From assembly GCF_010728725.1 (NCBI RefSeq), contig NZ_AP022606.1, positions 4,092,001 to 4,156,000 of the forward strand: a DNA stretch of 64,000 bases, given 5' to 3'. The first letter of the stretch is position 1. Every line of letters begins with the position of its first letter. A program made the translations under genes and the position numbers. The DNA is from Mycobacterium branderi (GTDB lineage Bacteria; Actinomycetota; Actinomycetes; Mycobacteriales; Mycobacteriaceae). The notes beneath the pieces are model-generated. The model ran no database searches. It saw nothing but the letters and a program-made list of their open reading frames with translations, and had not been told where the DNA came from. Positions 50,280-61,526 of the stretch are shown piece after piece.

Positions 50280-50662
50280 CAGGCTTCCTCCTCAAGAACG
50301 GTCAGCTCAACGACTTCGAAACTCGCTTGGTAAGGCAGGTTAGATGGCAGACACCGAGCCGTAATCCTGCCGACACTTGGTGTTCAGTTCGTGGACAACA
50401 TTCGTTCCAGCCCGGAGCGACTCACATGGCGCGGCCGTCCGAGCCGCTTCGATGGCCCCTACCTGCAGGAAGCCCCACATATCCCGCCGTCGCCACGACC
50501 CGCGGCCGTCGGCCCAGACGGACAGTCCGGTCCTCTTCGCGGATAAAATCTCGGCGCGGATAAAGCCATGTACGTCGGCGTCGGCTGCAGAACGCGGCAA
50601 TTCAGGCGAAAGCCTGTCTGCCCCAAGGGGCGACACCGAGATCGAAACGGTACCCACCGCGA
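50280..50662. other. 383-bp spacer upstream of the PE gene at 50279
   Basis: Holds a weaker phased box array (50382-50414). Otherwise nothing recognised. Confidence 0.4.
50382..50414 (-). promoter_or_regulatory. Phased GTTC boxes upstream of PE/PPE pair, PHO-box-like (weak)
   Basis: GTTCAGT at 50382, GACAACA at 50393 and GTTCCAG at 50404, spaced 11 bp, about 100-135 bp upstream of the PE start. Weaker than the other arrays. Confidence 0.35.
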
Positions 50663-51847
50663 CTAGCCGGCCGACGGTGGGCGCGACACCACACTGTGGC
50701 GGAACCCGTATCGGTGGACAAAGCCGCCGGTGGCGCGCCGGCCCGCTCCGGTCAGCGGCATCCCGCGGAGCAGGCCCTGGGTGTTTGCCGAAGCGCCGGG
50801 TGCCTGGGCGCCCAGCGCTCCCGCGCTCTGCGGCTCCAGCGCCGAGGACGTCGCCCCGGTCCAACCAGGTGGCACTGACAGCTTTCCGATCGTGCCCGCT
50901 TGGCCCACATTCGCCGACACTGCTCCGCCACCGCCATGCCCCAGACCCAGACCTGCAAATTGCGGCGTCGGATACCAGGCTCCGCCGGCACCAGCCGTTG
51001 TTCCTCCCGGGCCAAACGTCACCTGCTGTGCGATCGAGATAGCAGAGTTGGGCATGCCCTCGAGGAAATAGGTCCCGCCAAAGATACGAGTCGTCAGTAA
51101 GGTCCTGATGCTGCTTGAACCCAGGATGGCGTTCAGCTGGTCCCAAAATGAGGAGCCCGACGACGAGGACGACGTGGACGTCGAGACTTGTTGCACCGCT
51201 TGCGAAATGGTGGGGGCCGAGGCCAGCTGCGGGGTCGTCGAGGCGGTGGTCTGCGCGGAAGCGCCCGCCGACGTGCCGGCGGCCTTGGCGACCGCTGCCG
51301 ACTGCCCCGCCAGCCCGGCGGGGTCGGTGTTTTGCGCCGGCGACGTGAACGCGGCCAACCTGGTGGCAGTCGCCGACGCCGCGGCATAGCCATACATGGC
51401 CGCGGCGTCTTGAGCCCACATCTCCGTGTAGTGCGCCTCGGTGGCCGCGATCGCCGGGGTGTTCTGCCCGAAGAAGTTCGTCGCGATCAACGCCATCAAC
51501 AACGCGCGGTTGGCTGCGATCACCGGGGGCGGAACTGTCAACGCAAACGCCGCCTCATAGGCCGCGGCCGCGGCCCTCGCCTGGTTAGCGGTCTGCTCGG
51601 CCTGCGCGGCGGTGGTACTCAGCCACGACACATACGGTGCGGACGCCGCGACCATTGCCGTCGATGCCGGACCGAGCCATGGCGAACTCGTCAACTCCGA
51701 AATCACCGAGGCATAGCCGGTGGCCGCGGTATACAACTCCGCCGCTATCCCGTCCCAGGCCCCCGCGGCAGCCAGCAACGGCCCCGCTCCGGGACCGGCA
51801 TACATCCGCCCCGAGTTGATCTCGGGTGGTAGCGCCCCGAAATCCAT
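50663..51847 (-). CDS. PPE protein, SVP subfamily, without PE partner
   Basis: 394 residues. WLGP turn, [26 protein letters not shown] motif GKLSVPPGW. The segment [16 protein letters not shown] and the end [17 protein letters not shown] are shared with the next PPE upstream (52352-53572), so the two are paralogues from tandem duplication. A Ser-rich linker ([12 protein letters not shown]) lies at about 226. It has a 504-bp upstream spacer and no adjacent PE gene; it must find a PE partner in trans. Confidence 0.92.
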   Translation of the reverse strand: MDFGALPPEINSGRMYAGPGAGPLLAAAGAWDGIAAELYTAATGYASVISELTSSPWLGPASTAMVAASAPYVSWLSTTAAQAEQTANQARAAAAAYEAAFALTVPPPVIAANRALLMALIATNFFGQNTPAIAATEAHYTEMWAQDAAAMYGYAAASATATRLAAFTSPAQNTDPAGLAGQSAAVAKAAGTSAGASAQTTASTTPQLASAPTISQAVQQVSTSTSSSSSGSSFWDQLNAILGSSSIRTLLTTRIFGGTYFLEGMPNSAISIAQQVTFGPGGTTAGAGGAWYPTPQFAGLGLGHGGGGAVSANVGQAGTIGKLSVPPGWTGATSSALEPQSAGALGAQAPGASANTQGLLRGMPLTGAGRRATGGFVHRYGFRHSVVSRPPSAG

Positions 51848-52351
51848 CGCTACGCTCGTCGATCAGCTGGTTCGCGTTTCGGGATGATCTGGACGGCGGC
51901 ACAGGAATGTGCGCTGCTCCGATGAGCGGGACTTGGACCTGGCGCTGCGAACCGCGCCGCCCGGGCAGACATTTCCAGTTGCGTCGGCACGAGTGGAAAC
52001 TCGCTTCCTTGTCAATAGCGTTCAGCATCAACCACATTGGGTGGTCACTCGCCAATCGCGAGCGGTGTAGTGGATGACACTAAATGGCCAAGACGGAACC
52101 CGATGGCTACGCCGTGTTCACCTCAGCGCCATCCAATGTCACCGGAGCGCTATCAACTGTTCATCCCGGCAGCGCGTCGACGGCACCGGCGGTGGCCGTC
52201 ACCTGTGCAAACAACGCGATGTCGGGTCGCCGTCGCGAAATTGTGGCCGGGCGGCCAAGCGCGCAGGCGGATAAAAATCTCGGCGCGGATTAAGGCCTAT
52301 CCGCCACCGGGCGACGGCGGAGACGTGCGCGGCGTACGGGCGCGCTAGCGG
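51848..52351. other. 504-bp spacer between two PPE paralogues
   Basis: No PE gene or other coding sequence recognised. Contains the phased box array at 52116-52169 and a probable long 5' leader for the PPE at 51847. Confidence 0.45.
52116..52169 (-). promoter_or_regulatory. Phased GTTCACC/GTTCATC array upstream of orphan PPE, PHO-box-like
   Basis: Boxes start at 52116 (GTTCACC), 52138 (GTCACC) and 52159 (GTTCATCC), 22 and 21 bp apart, 270-320 bp upstream of the PPE start. Confidence 0.5.
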
Positions 52352-53572
52352 CTATCCGGCCGATGGGGGGCGGGTCAAAACGCTGTAGCGGAATCCGTAT
52401 CGGTGGGTGAAGCCACCGGCGGCCCGCCGGCCGGCAGCCGAGAGCGGCATGCCGCGAAGCAGCCCGGACGGTCCGTTGGTCTCCGAGGCGGCCCCCAGGC
52501 TGGTGACCGAGGACAACGCGGCCGACTCGTTTGCCTGGGCAGCCCCGGCGGCCCAGCTCGACGGCACCGACAACTGCCCGACCGAGCCGGCCTGGCCCAC
52601 GGCCGCCGACACCGGTGAGCCGCCGCCGCTGCCCAGGCCAGCCAGGCCGGCAAATTGCGGCGTCGGATACCACGCCCCGCCCGAACCTGCCGTAGCTCCC
52701 CCGGGGCCAAACGTCAGCTGCTGGCTGATCGAGGCCAAGAACTGGCCGATTCCGAGCGGGAAGTAGCCGAACATGCCTGACGTCTGCTTCAACAGCGCGG
52801 TCCAGTTTCCGGTCGTCAGCGCGGGACCGGTGCCCAGGGGTGCGGGCAGGAACGACGACAGCGAGCCCGTCGACGTCGACGCCCCGGTCGCCGTCGATGT
52901 CGACGAAAGTTGTTGCAGCGCTTCAGGTACCACGGAAGCGGAGGCCAGCTGCGGGGTGGCGGACGCGGTGGTTTGCGCGGACGTTCCGGCCGGAGTGGCG
53001 GCAGCTTTGGCCACCGCCACGGCCTGAGCGCCCAGACCCGCCGGGTTGGTGGTGTGCGCCGGCGGAGTAAACGGAGTCACCGTCGAAGCCGCCGCCGACG
53101 CCCCCGCATAGCCATACATCGCCGCGGCGTCTTGGGCCCACATCTCCATGTAGTGCGCCTCGGTGGCCATGATCGCCGGCGTGTTCTGCCCGAAGAAGTT
53201 CGTCGCGACCAGCGCCATCAACAACGCCCGGTTGGCCGCAATCACCGGTGGCGGCACCGTCATAGCAAACGCCGCCTCATAGGCGGCCACCGCGGCCCTG
53301 GCCTGATTGGCCGTCTGCTCGGCCAGCGCCGCCGTCGTACTCAGCCACGACACATACGGCGCAGCCGCGGCCGCCATCGACATCGACGCCGGACCCACCC
53401 ACGGGCCACTGGTCAACTCCGAAAGCACCGAGCTGTAGCCGGTGGCGGCCAAATACAATTCCGCCGCCAACCCATCCCAGGCCCCCGCAGCCGCCAATAA
53501 CGGTCCAGCCCCAGGACCCATGTACATCCGACCCGAATTGACCTCCGGCGGCAATGCGCCGAAATCCAGCAC
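52352..53572 (-). CDS. PPE protein, SVP subfamily, without PE partner
   Basis: 406 residues from GTG at 53572 ([19 protein letters not shown]), with GGGGAGGA upstream. WVGP turn, [26 protein letters not shown] motif [26 protein letters not shown] and the end [17 protein letters not shown] tie it to the PPE at 50663-51847. Twelve extra in-frame codons upstream are excluded because they do not fit the PPE N-terminus. Confidence 0.92.
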   Translation of the reverse strand: MLDFGALPPEVNSGRMYMGPGAGPLLAAAGAWDGLAAELYLAATGYSSVLSELTSGPWVGPASMSMAAAAAPYVSWLSTTAALAEQTANQARAAVAAYEAAFAMTVPPPVIAANRALLMALVATNFFGQNTPAIMATEAHYMEMWAQDAAAMYGYAGASAAASTVTPFTPPAHTTNPAGLGAQAVAVAKAAATPAGTSAQTTASATPQLASASVVPEALQQLSSTSTATGASTSTGSLSSFLPAPLGTGPALTTGNWTALLKQTSGMFGYFPLGIGQFLASISQQLTFGPGGATAGSGGAWYPTPQFAGLAGLGSGGGSPVSAAVGQAGSVGQLSVPSSWAAGAAQANESAALSSVTSLGAASETNGPSGLLRGMPLSAAGRRAAGGFTHRYGFRYSVLTRPPSAG

Positions 53573-53901
53573 TACGTCCTCCCCAACATGGCGCGGTTGC
53601 CGGTCCACAGCGTGGTCAAGAATCGGTTATGAGTCCGGTAGCCGAGTGCGTGATGGATGTCGGCCCACGAAGCGCGGTGTGTGCTCACAGCCGAAATGCG
53701 CTTTCTTCCCTCGGTAATCCTCAGACTCAACAACATTGAGCAGGTGTTCGTCGCTGAACAATTGCTCGTTGGTGAGATTAGTTGGCCGTGGCGCAGTTAG
53801 CCGCCGACGACGCTAACTATTCATTCCTCGACAACTACTGTTCACCCGCGAAGGACATTTGTTCATCCGTTGTTGGGTTATCGGCTCCAAAACGGAGGCG
53901 G
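53573..53901. other. 329-bp spacer upstream of orphan PPE
   Basis: No gene recognised; carries the phased box array at 53819-53882. Confidence 0.45.
53819..53882 (-). promoter_or_regulatory. Phased GTTCACC/GTTCATC array upstream of orphan PPE, PHO-box-like
   Basis: Boxes start at 53819 (ATTCATTCC), 53840 (GTTCACCC), 53861 (GTTCATCC) and 53872 (GTTGGG), spaced 21, 21 and 11 bp. This is the most regular of the five arrays. Confidence 0.6.
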
Positions 53902-55140
53902 TTAGCCGCCGGCCGGTGAGCGCGGAATCACAGTCGGCCGAACCTCGAACCGCGGAGTGGCGCCGCCGACCGCGCCGCGCCCGGCCATATTTGTGATCGG
54001 CATCATAGGAGGCACCGCCTGCTGGGCGGCCGCCTGAACCGCCGGGGTTGCGCTGGCCGGCAACGTGCCGACCGGCAAAGCACCGGCCGCCGAGGGGCTT
54101 ATCGCCGACGCCGTCCCGGACCAACCGGACGGCACCGACAGTGCGCCGATCGAGGCCGCCCGCCCCATGCCCGCCGTCACCGCCGGGCCACTGCTCAGCC
54201 CGGCCAGCCCCGCCGAGCCCAGCGCGCCGGTGCCGGAACCGAGCCCGCCCCGTAGCGCCGATCCCAACGCGGTAGCGGTGTTGCCCACGGCCCTGGCGGC
54301 AGTGCTCGCCGTGTTGGCGCTGCCCATCATGAACAACCGGCTCAGCATGCTCATCGGCATCATCGCCATCCTGGCAGGCATCGTCAGCATGCTCAGTGAC
54401 GACAGCGACGACATACCCGACGTGGACGACGACGACCCAGGCGCCGAGGACGCGAGGCTTTCCAGGCCCTGGGGCGACGCAAGCCCTTGCAGCGCTTGGG
54501 GTGTCGCAGCAAGTAATTGCGGGCCTGCCGACATCACCGTCTCGGCGTGGGTGCCGACGGCGGTGCCCGCGGCCTGGGCCACCGCGGCGGCCTGGCCGGC
54601 CAACCCGCCCGGAGCGGTGGTCTGCGGCGGTGCCGTGAACGGAGTCAGTCTCGCGGCCGCCGCCGACGCTCCGGCGTAGCCGTACATGGCCGCGGCGTCC
54701 TGCGCCCACATTTCGGCGTAGTGGAACTCGGTCGCCGCGATGGCCGGGGTGTTCTGTCCGAGGACATTGGTCGCGACCAGAGTGGCGAGCAGGCTGCGGT
54801 TGGCTGCTATTACCGGCGGGGGAACCGTTGCGGCAAAAGCGGTTTCATAGGCAGCGGCCGCCGTCGCGGCCTGGGTGCCGGCCTGTTCGGCTTGGCCGGC
54901 GGTGGCGGCGAGCCAGCCGACGTACGGCGTGGCCGCGGCCGCCATCGACGCCGACGAGGGTCCCGCCCAGGCTCCGCTGGTCAACCCGGAGATCACCGAA
55001 CCATAGTGCGCCGCTGCGGAATTCAACTCGGCGGCCAGTTCCTGCCAGGCCGCCGCGGCGGCCAGCATCGGTCCCGATCCCGGCCCGGCATACATGCGCG
55101 CGGAGTTGATCTCCGGCGGGAGCGCCCCGAAATCCAGCAT
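53902..55140 (-). CDS. PPE protein, SVP subfamily, first after eccC5
   Basis: 412 residues ([21 protein letters not shown]). WAGP turn, [24 protein letters not shown] methionine-rich stretch ([22 protein letters not shown], key region about 256-277) is unusual among the PPEs here. SVP motif GALSVPSGW; the end [18 protein letters not shown] deviates from RYGFRPT. Pairs with the PE gene 12 bp upstream. Position corresponds to PPE25 in M. tuberculosis, although sequence identity to a named PPE is not certain. Confidence 0.92.
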   Translation of the reverse strand: MLDFGALPPEINSARMYAGPGSGPMLAAAAAWQELAAELNSAAAHYGSVISGLTSGAWAGPSSASMAAAATPYVGWLAATAGQAEQAGTQAATAAAAYETAFAATVPPPVIAANRSLLATLVATNVLGQNTPAIAATEFHYAEMWAQDAAAMYGYAGASAAAARLTPFTAPPQTTAPGGLAGQAAAVAQAAGTAVGTHAETVMSAGPQLLAATPQALQGLASPQGLESLASSAPGSSSSTSGMSSLSSLSMLTMPARMAMMPMSMLSRLFMMGSANTASTAARAVGNTATALGSALRGGLGSGTGALGSAGLAGLSSGPAVTAGMGRAASIGALSVPSGWSGTASAISPSAAGALPVGTLPASATPAVQAAAQQAVPPMMPITNMAGRGAVGGATPRFEVRPTVIPRSPAGG

Positions 55141-55152
55141 CGCTCCCCCTCC

Positions 55153-55452
55153 CTAGCCGGCTGCAACCGCGTTCGCTGCCTCCGTCGCCGCATAGGAGCC
55201 GGCGCTTGCGCCGAGGGTGGCGACGAACATGTCGTGGATCGCAACTGCTTGTGCGCCGACCGCCTGATACATCTGCGCGTGCGCGGCGAACTGCGCCGCG
55301 GTCAGCGCCGACACCTCGTCAGCCGCGGCGGGAAGCACTCCCGTCGTCGGCGCGGCCGCCGCGGCATTCTGGGCCAGCATCGTCGAGCCGATCCCCTGCA
55401 GGTCGCCCGCCGCTGCCGTCAACGCTTCTGGCTGTGTCGTCACAAACGACAT
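55153..55452 (-). CDS. PE protein, first after eccC5
   Basis: 99 residues, [18 protein letters not shown] to [14 protein letters not shown] with the YxxxE export signal. It starts 124 bp after the eccC5 stop. No PHO-box-like array or M-box precedes it, so it may be read from the eccB5-eccC5 transcript. Confidence 0.92.
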   Translation of the reverse strand: MSFVTTQPEALTAAAGDLQGIGSTMLAQNAAAAAPTTGVLPAAADEVSALTAAQFAAHAQMYQAVGAQAVAIHDMFVATLGASAGSYAATEAANAVAAG

Positions 55453-55576
55453 CAGGCACTCCCTTCACCACTAGCCCATCAGTCACTGCTTAGCGACGTT
55501 AAAAAGGCAGGGTGAGCGGACGACAAGTGTCAGCTGTGCGTTGGCTATGAGGTGGCTCTGAGGGCGGCGAGGCCGC

Positions 55577-58500
55577 TTACCGACGCAGGTCGGTGGCCGC
55601 CACCTGGACGAACACGCCGGTGTCCTCGGCCATCAGCAGGCCACGGCCGCGAGGCAGCGGGCCGCCCTTCATCTTGCCGCGGATGAAGCCCTCGTCGGGG
55701 TCGGCGTCCATCACCAGCAAGGGCGCGTTCGCCTGGTGCAGCGCCCGCAGCATCGGGTCGCTGCCGGCCGACGACCAGCCGCCGAAGGTGCGGGTGATGA
55801 TCACGTGCAAGCCGACGTCGGCCGCCCTGGTCACCCACGGTGCCGCCTTGTGCAGCGGCGAGTCGAAGCCCGGCGGCAGCTGCTGCACGTCGTCGATGAT
55901 CAGGAAGATCTCCGGCCCGCTCCACCACGAGTGCGACAGCAACTCCTCGGCGGACAGCCCAGGCGGCGGCTCGCGGCGCGACAGCGCGGCGGCCAGCTGA
56001 TCCATCATCGCGGCGACCCCATCGAGGTTGTACGCGAAATTCTCGACGTAGTCGGAGCCCAGCGTGGTCAGCAGCTGACGACGCGGGTCGACCAGCCACA
56101 CCTGCGCGGAGGGCCGCGACGTGGGCGGTGCGGTGCTGGCGCCGGGCGCGTAGATCCGCCCGATCTCGCGCATGATCGTGGCCAGCGTAGTGGTGCGGCC
56201 ACACTCGCGACGGCCGGTGATCATCAAGTGCGCGTTGTCGTCGAAGTTGAGGTAGACCGGCTGCAGGTCCAATTCCGATACCGCCCAAGCGATTCCGCCC
56301 GCGCCGACGCCCTGGCGGCGATCGGCGGCGGCCAGTGCCTGCAGCTGCTCGAGCTCGAAGCGCGCCGGCAGGCGGCGCACCGGACGGGTCCGACCGACCG
56401 CCACCTGACTGACCGCCGCGGCCACGCTGTCGGACTCGAACACCGAATCCGACGTGCTGCCGAGCGCGGGCCTGGCGATCAGTGTGTGCAGACCGGACTG
56501 CGGATCGCTGTCCAATCGCACGTAGTTGACCGCGACCATGCCGCGTCCCGGCTTGACCGGGACGTCCTTGGCGAACCGGGAACGCACCAGCTTGGCGTCC
56601 TCCACCGCGGCCAGCCGCAGCTCCACCCGGGAGCCGAATCCGCTGCGCACCGGGGGCCGCAGCTCCGATTCGCGATCGGCGGTGACGATCACGTGCACAC
56701 CGAACGACGGGCCCTGGTTGATGATTTGGTTGACCTGCTCGATCAGGACCTCGTTCTCTTCGGCCAGCGCCCGGTAGTTGTCGATCACCAGATAGACGTC
56801 GCCGAAGCCATCATCGGGAACGGGGCCCGGCTCGCCGGCGAACTTGCGTCGCCGGAACATCTCCATCGAGGCGATTCCGTGCTCGAGGAAGCTGCGCTTG
56901 CGCTCACGCACCAACGCCAGCATCTCGGCGACCGTGCGCCGCACGCCGTAGGGGTCGGTGGGCCCGACGACCTCGCCGACGTGGGGCAGCCCGGCCACCG
57001 TAGTCAACGCGGTGCTGCTGTAGGCCAGGCAGTAGAACTGCACCTGCTCGGGCGTGTGGGTCAGCGCGGCCGAGCAGATCAGCGTCTGCAGCGCGGTGGT
57101 CTTGCCGGACCCGCCGGCGCCCAGGACCAGCACGTTGGCGCCCGCCCCGGAAGTGTCCACGGTCCACGGCGGCTGGTCGTGCTTGTACGGCCGGTCGATG
57201 ATCCCGATCGGGAACACCAGATTGCGGGCGCTGCCGTAGTTCTGCTGCCAGGGCCGGCCCAGGAAGCGGTTCACCAGGTCGTCGATGGCCACCGGCTCGT
57301 CCAGCGGCGGGTGCCACAACCGATACGGCTCGAACGGGATCTGGCGCAGCCGGTCAATGATCACGGTGCCGACTTTCGGCGTCCGGATCGCTTCTTCTTC
57401 CTCGTCGTCGACGTCAGCATCGACGACGTCGACATCGACGTCGCGGTCTTCGGTGTCGGTGATCACTTCGCCGTTGGTGATCTCGCGTTGCGCGTCGAGA
57501 TCCGCACCGCTGACGCTGACTTCCAGTGGCGTGAACGCAGTGGTAAAGAGTTGCGGGCGAATGTAATCGACGCTGTGCACCAGTGGCGCCTGGCCGTCCT
57601 CGTCGAGCGATACGCCGCGGCGATAGTCGCGCCACAGGAACTCGGCCTGGAAGCGGATGATCTCGTCGCCACTCTTGCGGAAATAGCCCAGACCCGCTTG
57701 GGCCGGCAGGTTCACCGCGTTGGGCACGCCGGCGGCCTGCGCCGCGCCGGCGGTGCGTGCTTTCAGCACCAACCGGTAACCCATGTTCTCCATGAGCTTT
57801 TCGGCCCGGCTCTCGATGGTCTGCGACGCCATCATCAGATGGATCCAGTAGGCGCGGCCCTGCCGGCCGATGGAGTCGAGGACGTCGACCGCGGTCGGCA
57901 TGATCCGGAACCACTCGTAGAACTCGTCGATGACGACCACCAGCATCGGCAGCGGCGGCATGTCCTGGCCGCGTGCGCGCAGCCGGGCGCGCATCTCGTT
58001 GTACTCCTTGGCGTCGTCGACACCGGCGTTGTCGCAAATCGCCTTGCGCCGGGCGATTTCGCCCCACAGGGCGTCCAGGAAGCGCTCCATCAGCGCCTGG
58101 TCTTCTTCCAGGTCGGTGATGATCCGCGACACGTGCGGCACCCCGGCGAACGGCTTGACGGCCGACCCACCCTTGAGGTCGGCGAGCACGAACTGCAGCT
58201 CGTCGGGCGGATGGGCGAGCATCAGCGACTCGAGCACGGTGCGCACCAGCGTCGACTTACCCGAACCGGTTGTCCCCGACATCACGCCGTGCGGGCCGTC
58301 GCCGCCCTCGTCGAGCGACTTCATGTCCAGGAACAACAATTCGCCGTTGTCGGAGCGGTTACCGAACGGCACGCGCAACCGCGCCCGGCGCATCGAATCG
58401 CCGCGGCCGTTCCACAGGGCATTGAAATCGATTGACGCGGGGTCCTCGATTCCGTAGTAGGACAAGATGTCTCGCGCACCGATGTGCGCCACTCGCTGCC

Positions 58501-59770
58501 CGATCTCCTCGTAGGCCTCGGCCAGCCGCCATTGCGCCATGCGCAGCGAGAACTGCTCGGCCTCGGCTTCAGTCAGCTGGTCGGCCAGCGCGAAGAACCA
58601 CTTGTTGTCGTCGATCACCATCCAGGTGTCGCGGTCGCGCGGCAGCGCCTCGATCACTCCGGTTTTGTCGAACGTCAGCACCCGCTCGGGTACGGCGGTC
58701 CACAGCGCCGACCCGGTCAGGTCGAAGAACGTCACACCGTCGACGCCGCCGGTGCTGACCACGTACTCCCACTGCGGATCCTCGATGTCGCAGATGACCA
58801 CGTGGTGCGGGGTGGGTGTCTCGGCCGACGAGCTGGCGTGCCGCGGCGTGAACGACCCACGGCCGGCGAACAATTCGGCTTGGTCGGCGGCGAACTCACG
58901 CACCGACCCGTACACCATCCGCGCGTTGCCCGCGGCGTCGCGCCGGCGGGGATCACCGAAGTGCAGCAGCCACTTGACCCAATCCCATTGCGCCACATCG
59001 GAACTGACGACAATCATCTGGACGTGGTCGGGTCCGTGCGAGAACGCCAACTGGCAGATGATCGCCCGCATGAGGCCCAGCGCCTGCTCGCGCTCGCCCA
59101 CCAGCGAGTACCACGGCTCGACGAGCAGCGACACCATCTTGGGCAGGTTGTAGACGACGCTTTGGTAGCGGCCGAACTCCTGGAGGGCCTTTCCCGTCAC
59201 CGGTTCCAGTTCGATGTCGGTCGGCATGTTCTGCGGCTCGCCCCAGGTCACCTCCGGCCGGGTCATCCCGACGCCGACGCGGGCGACCCCGAAGTTGAGG
59301 TCCTTGCCGTCGGGCTTGCGCTCCCACATCCGCGACGAGCCCACCGCGGCCGACAGGGTGGTCGGCTCCGGGTGGTACCAGCGGTAGTTGGCGTCCATGG
59401 AATCGGCGGACTCCTGGGCGGTTTCGCGCAGCATGTCCAGCATCAACATGAACTGGGCGCGCATCGCGTCGAGTTTCGGCCGGCTCATCTGCTGCTGGCC
59501 GCCGAACCGGCCGCCGAACATCATCATCGCGACGCCGCCGATCATGAAGATCGGGAAGATCGCGCCGGCACCGAGGAACATCCGCGAGCCGCTGGCGACG
59601 GTCATGCCGACCATGCCGACCAGCAGGCCGACCACCAGCACGCCGACGACAACCAGCCACCACGGCTTGCCCTCGGGGGGCGGAACACTCAGCGGCGTCG
59701 GTAAGACGATGTTCTCCGGCTTGACTACCGGCGCTCGCTCCGGCGTGGGCCGCGCAAAGCCACGTTTCAC
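55577..59770 (-). CDS. eccC5: ESX-5 motor ATPase EccC5
   Basis: 1397 residues as a single uninterrupted FtsK/SpoIIIE-type protein. Two transmembrane helices at about 38-60 and 66-86 precede a DUF domain and three nucleotide-binding domains with Walker A GTTGSGKST, GAGGSGKTT and GRRECGRTT. The third is non-canonical, as in other EccC proteins. An acidic linker rich in Asp/Val/Glu lies between NBD1 and NBD2 (about 775-800). EccC binds substrate export signals and drives secretion. It overlaps eccB5 by 4 bases. Confidence 0.97.
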   Translation of the reverse strand: MKRGFARPTPERAPVVKPENIVLPTPLSVPPPEGKPWWLVVVGVLVVGLLVGMVGMTVASGSRMFLGAGAIFPIFMIGGVAMMMFGGRFGGQQQMSRPKLDAMRAQFMLMLDMLRETAQESADSMDANYRWYHPEPTTLSAAVGSSRMWERKPDGKDLNFGVARVGVGMTRPEVTWGEPQNMPTDIELEPVTGKALQEFGRYQSVVYNLPKMVSLLVEPWYSLVGEREQALGLMRAIICQLAFSHGPDHVQMIVVSSDVAQWDWVKWLLHFGDPRRRDAAGNARMVYGSVREFAADQAELFAGRGSFTPRHASSSAETPTPHHVVICDIEDPQWEYVVSTGGVDGVTFFDLTGSALWTAVPERVLTFDKTGVIEALPRDRDTWMVIDDNKWFFALADQLTEAEAEQFSLRMAQWRLAEAYEEIGQRVAHIGARDILSYYGIEDPASIDFNALWNGRGDSMRRARLRVPFGNRSDNGELLFLDMKSLDEGGDGPHGVMSGTTGSGKSTLVRTVLESLMLAHPPDELQFVLADLKGGSAVKPFAGVPHVSRIITDLEEDQALMERFLDALWGEIARRKAICDNAGVDDAKEYNEMRARLRARGQDMPPLPMLVVVIDEFYEWFRIMPTAVDVLDSIGRQGRAYWIHLMMASQTIESRAEKLMENMGYRLVLKARTAGAAQAAGVPNAVNLPAQAGLGYFRKSGDEIIRFQAEFLWRDYRRGVSLDEDGQAPLVHSVDYIRPQLFTTAFTPLEVSVSGADLDAQREITNGEVITDTEDRDVDVDVVDADVDDEEEEAIRTPKVGTVIIDRLRQIPFEPYRLWHPPLDEPVAIDDLVNRFLGRPWQQNYGSARNLVFPIGIIDRPYKHDQPPWTVDTSGAGANVLVLGAGGSGKTTALQTLICSAALTHTPEQVQFYCLAYSSTALTTVAGLPHVGEVVGPTDPYGVRRTVAEMLALVRERKRSFLEHGIASMEMFRRRKFAGEPGPVPDDGFGDVYLVIDNYRALAEENEVLIEQVNQIINQGPSFGVHVIVTADRESELRPPVRSGFGSRVELRLAAVEDAKLVRSRFAKDVPVKPGRGMVAVNYVRLDSDPQSGLHTLIARPALGSTSDSVFESDSVAAAVSQVAVGRTRPVRRLPARFELEQLQALAAADRRQGVGAGGIAWAVSELDLQPVYLNFDDNAHLMITGRRECGRTTTLATIMREIGRIYAPGASTAPPTSRPSAQVWLVDPRRQLLTTLGSDYVENFAYNLDGVAAMMDQLAAALSRREPPPGLSAEELLSHSWWSGPEIFLIIDDVQQLPPGFDSPLHKAAPWVTRAADVGLHVIITRTFGGWSSAGSDPMLRALHQANAPLLVMDADPDEGFIRGKMKGGPLPRGRGLLMAEDTGVFVQVAATDLRR

Positions 59771-61287
59771 TTGGGTACCGCCAATTCTGCAGGGTTCATG
59801 TCGGTCGGAAGGGTGTCATGGCGCACCAGCGCGTCAGCTCGTGACAGCGTCGGCCCGGGCGCCAGCAGACGCAACGCCACCCACGGCGCCGGACTCGGCG
59901 TCGAGGTCAGGCCCAGCGCGCTGCGTGCGTCGCGGGTGTTGTCGACCCCGAACCGCACACCCGAATCCGAAAGCCACCACAGCGATTCCGTCGTCGACGC
60001 GCCGGGGTCGTTGCCGGTGACCGCGACGAAGTTCGCAAAGTTGGGGCCGAAGTAGACCCGGTCGGCTTCCCGGCCGGAATTGTCGGCCTTCACCAGCGAC
60101 ACCACCTTGTTGGTGTCGGACTGAGCCACCGGGATGGTGGGACCGGACACCACCTCGGTGCGCGCCCGCTCCTCGCCGGCGGTCTTCTCCCACCACCAGC
60201 AGGTCGCCGGGTTGTCGCGAATGTCCACCACCTTCAGCGGGCCGTCCGGATAGGCCGACAGATCCAGACCGGTCACCACAGGCATCTTCGCCAGGGCGGG
60301 CGGCGCGACCGTCACCAGATGAGCGCCCGGGGTGGCGCCGGCGTTCTGCAGGATCTGGGCCACCACCGGCGTCACGGTCTGCACGCCGTCCATCAGCACC
60401 ACCGAATATTGTTGCGGCCCACTGATTTGCGGAGTCACGAACACCGTGCCCACCGGACCGGGGGCCCCGGGGAAATTAGCCGGACTGCCGGCGTCGGGCA
60501 CTTTGGGCACCGTCAGCTCGGGGCCCACCGGCAAGGCGTCGTAGAGCGCGCGGCTCATCGGCCGGGCCTGGGTGACTTGTTCCGGGGTGATGCCCAGCGG
60601 CAGTAACACGGCACGGTTGCCCGCGTCGATGCGCGACCGGCGGCCTTCCCGGATCACCCAGGTGTCGTTGCCGTAGCGCAGCACCACCGCGTCCGATCCG
60701 CTCAGCACCCGCCGGTGATTCGACAGGTCCGGGGTGCCGTCGATCACCGTCACCGTCACCGGGGACGGGGCCCCCACCCCGGCCGTCGAGGTGACCGCGT
60801 CACACACCAGCCACGACGACGACGTGGGTGTGGTCGGCGAGAACGAGGACGGTGCGCCGGGAATGCCGACCATCGGGCCGTGCGGTTGCTGGGCGATCTG
60901 GCTCGCGCGCACCTTGTGCGGGTTGTCGGCGCGGCCGGCGATCAGCCGGGCCGATGCCAGGTTCAGCGCCGGATACAACGTGTCGCCGACCCGGACGTAC
61001 AGCGCGCCGGAATCGCGGTCGGCGATGATCGGCGACTCGTTCAGCTGGCCGGAGGGGTTGATGAACGACCACAGCAGGGCGCCCAGGCAGATCACCGCCG
61101 CCGCAGACACCGACGCCACGACGGCCAGCGTCTGGCGCCGACCCGGTTCGATCTCCATCCGGACCCGCCAGCGGGTCAACGCCATCGCGGTCCGTCGCGC
61201 CAGGAACTGGTAGCCGGTTACCTGGGTACGCGTCGACAGCCCGAGGCCGTACCCCGAGCCGCGCTGGCCGCCCTGCTCAGACGGCAC
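59767..61287 (-). CDS. eccB5: ESX-5 membrane component EccB5
   Basis: 506 residues from GTG. A short cytosolic N-terminus (with TRTQVTGYQFLARR, the EccB hallmark) precedes one transmembrane helix (about 52-74) and a large periplasmic domain with paired Cys (LVCDAVTS and ATCWWWEK). EccB extends into the periplasm and contacts MycP. It heads the ESX-5 gene cluster on this strand, with its promoter in the 239 bp shared with divergent malQ. Confidence 0.96.
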   Translation of the reverse strand: MPSEQGGQRGSGYGLGLSTRTQVTGYQFLARRTAMALTRWRVRMEIEPGRRQTLAVVASVSAAAVICLGALLWSFINPSGQLNESPIIADRDSGALYVRVGDTLYPALNLASARLIAGRADNPHKVRASQIAQQPHGPMVGIPGAPSSFSPTTPTSSSWLVCDAVTSTAGVGAPSPVTVTVIDGTPDLSNHRRVLSGSDAVVLRYGNDTWVIREGRRSRIDAGNRAVLLPLGITPEQVTQARPMSRALYDALPVGPELTVPKVPDAGSPANFPGAPGPVGTVFVTPQISGPQQYSVVLMDGVQTVTPVVAQILQNAGATPGAHLVTVAPPALAKMPVVTGLDLSAYPDGPLKVVDIRDNPATCWWWEKTAGEERARTEVVSGPTIPVAQSDTNKVVSLVKADNSGREADRVYFGPNFANFVAVTGNDPGASTTESLWWLSDSGVRFGVDNTRDARSALGLTSTPSPAPWVALRLLAPGPTLSRADALVRHDTLPTDMNPAELAVPK

Positions 61288-61526
61288 GGCGGATCACGCC
61301 CCGAACCGACGGAACGCCTGCAAAATGCGGATCGCCACTATTCACATCGATAACCGTAGGGCACCCCCACCGACCTCGCCACGCGAGAAGCGATGTCGTG
61401 ACCCCTCCCGATGGTGGCCTGCACCACAGTGTCATCACTTGCCATCTGTCCTGCTGAAATCGTCAAGCCCTCATTGGAATGGTAGCGACGCGGAGCAAAA
61501 TCGGCTCGGCTTGCAAGACTGGCTGC

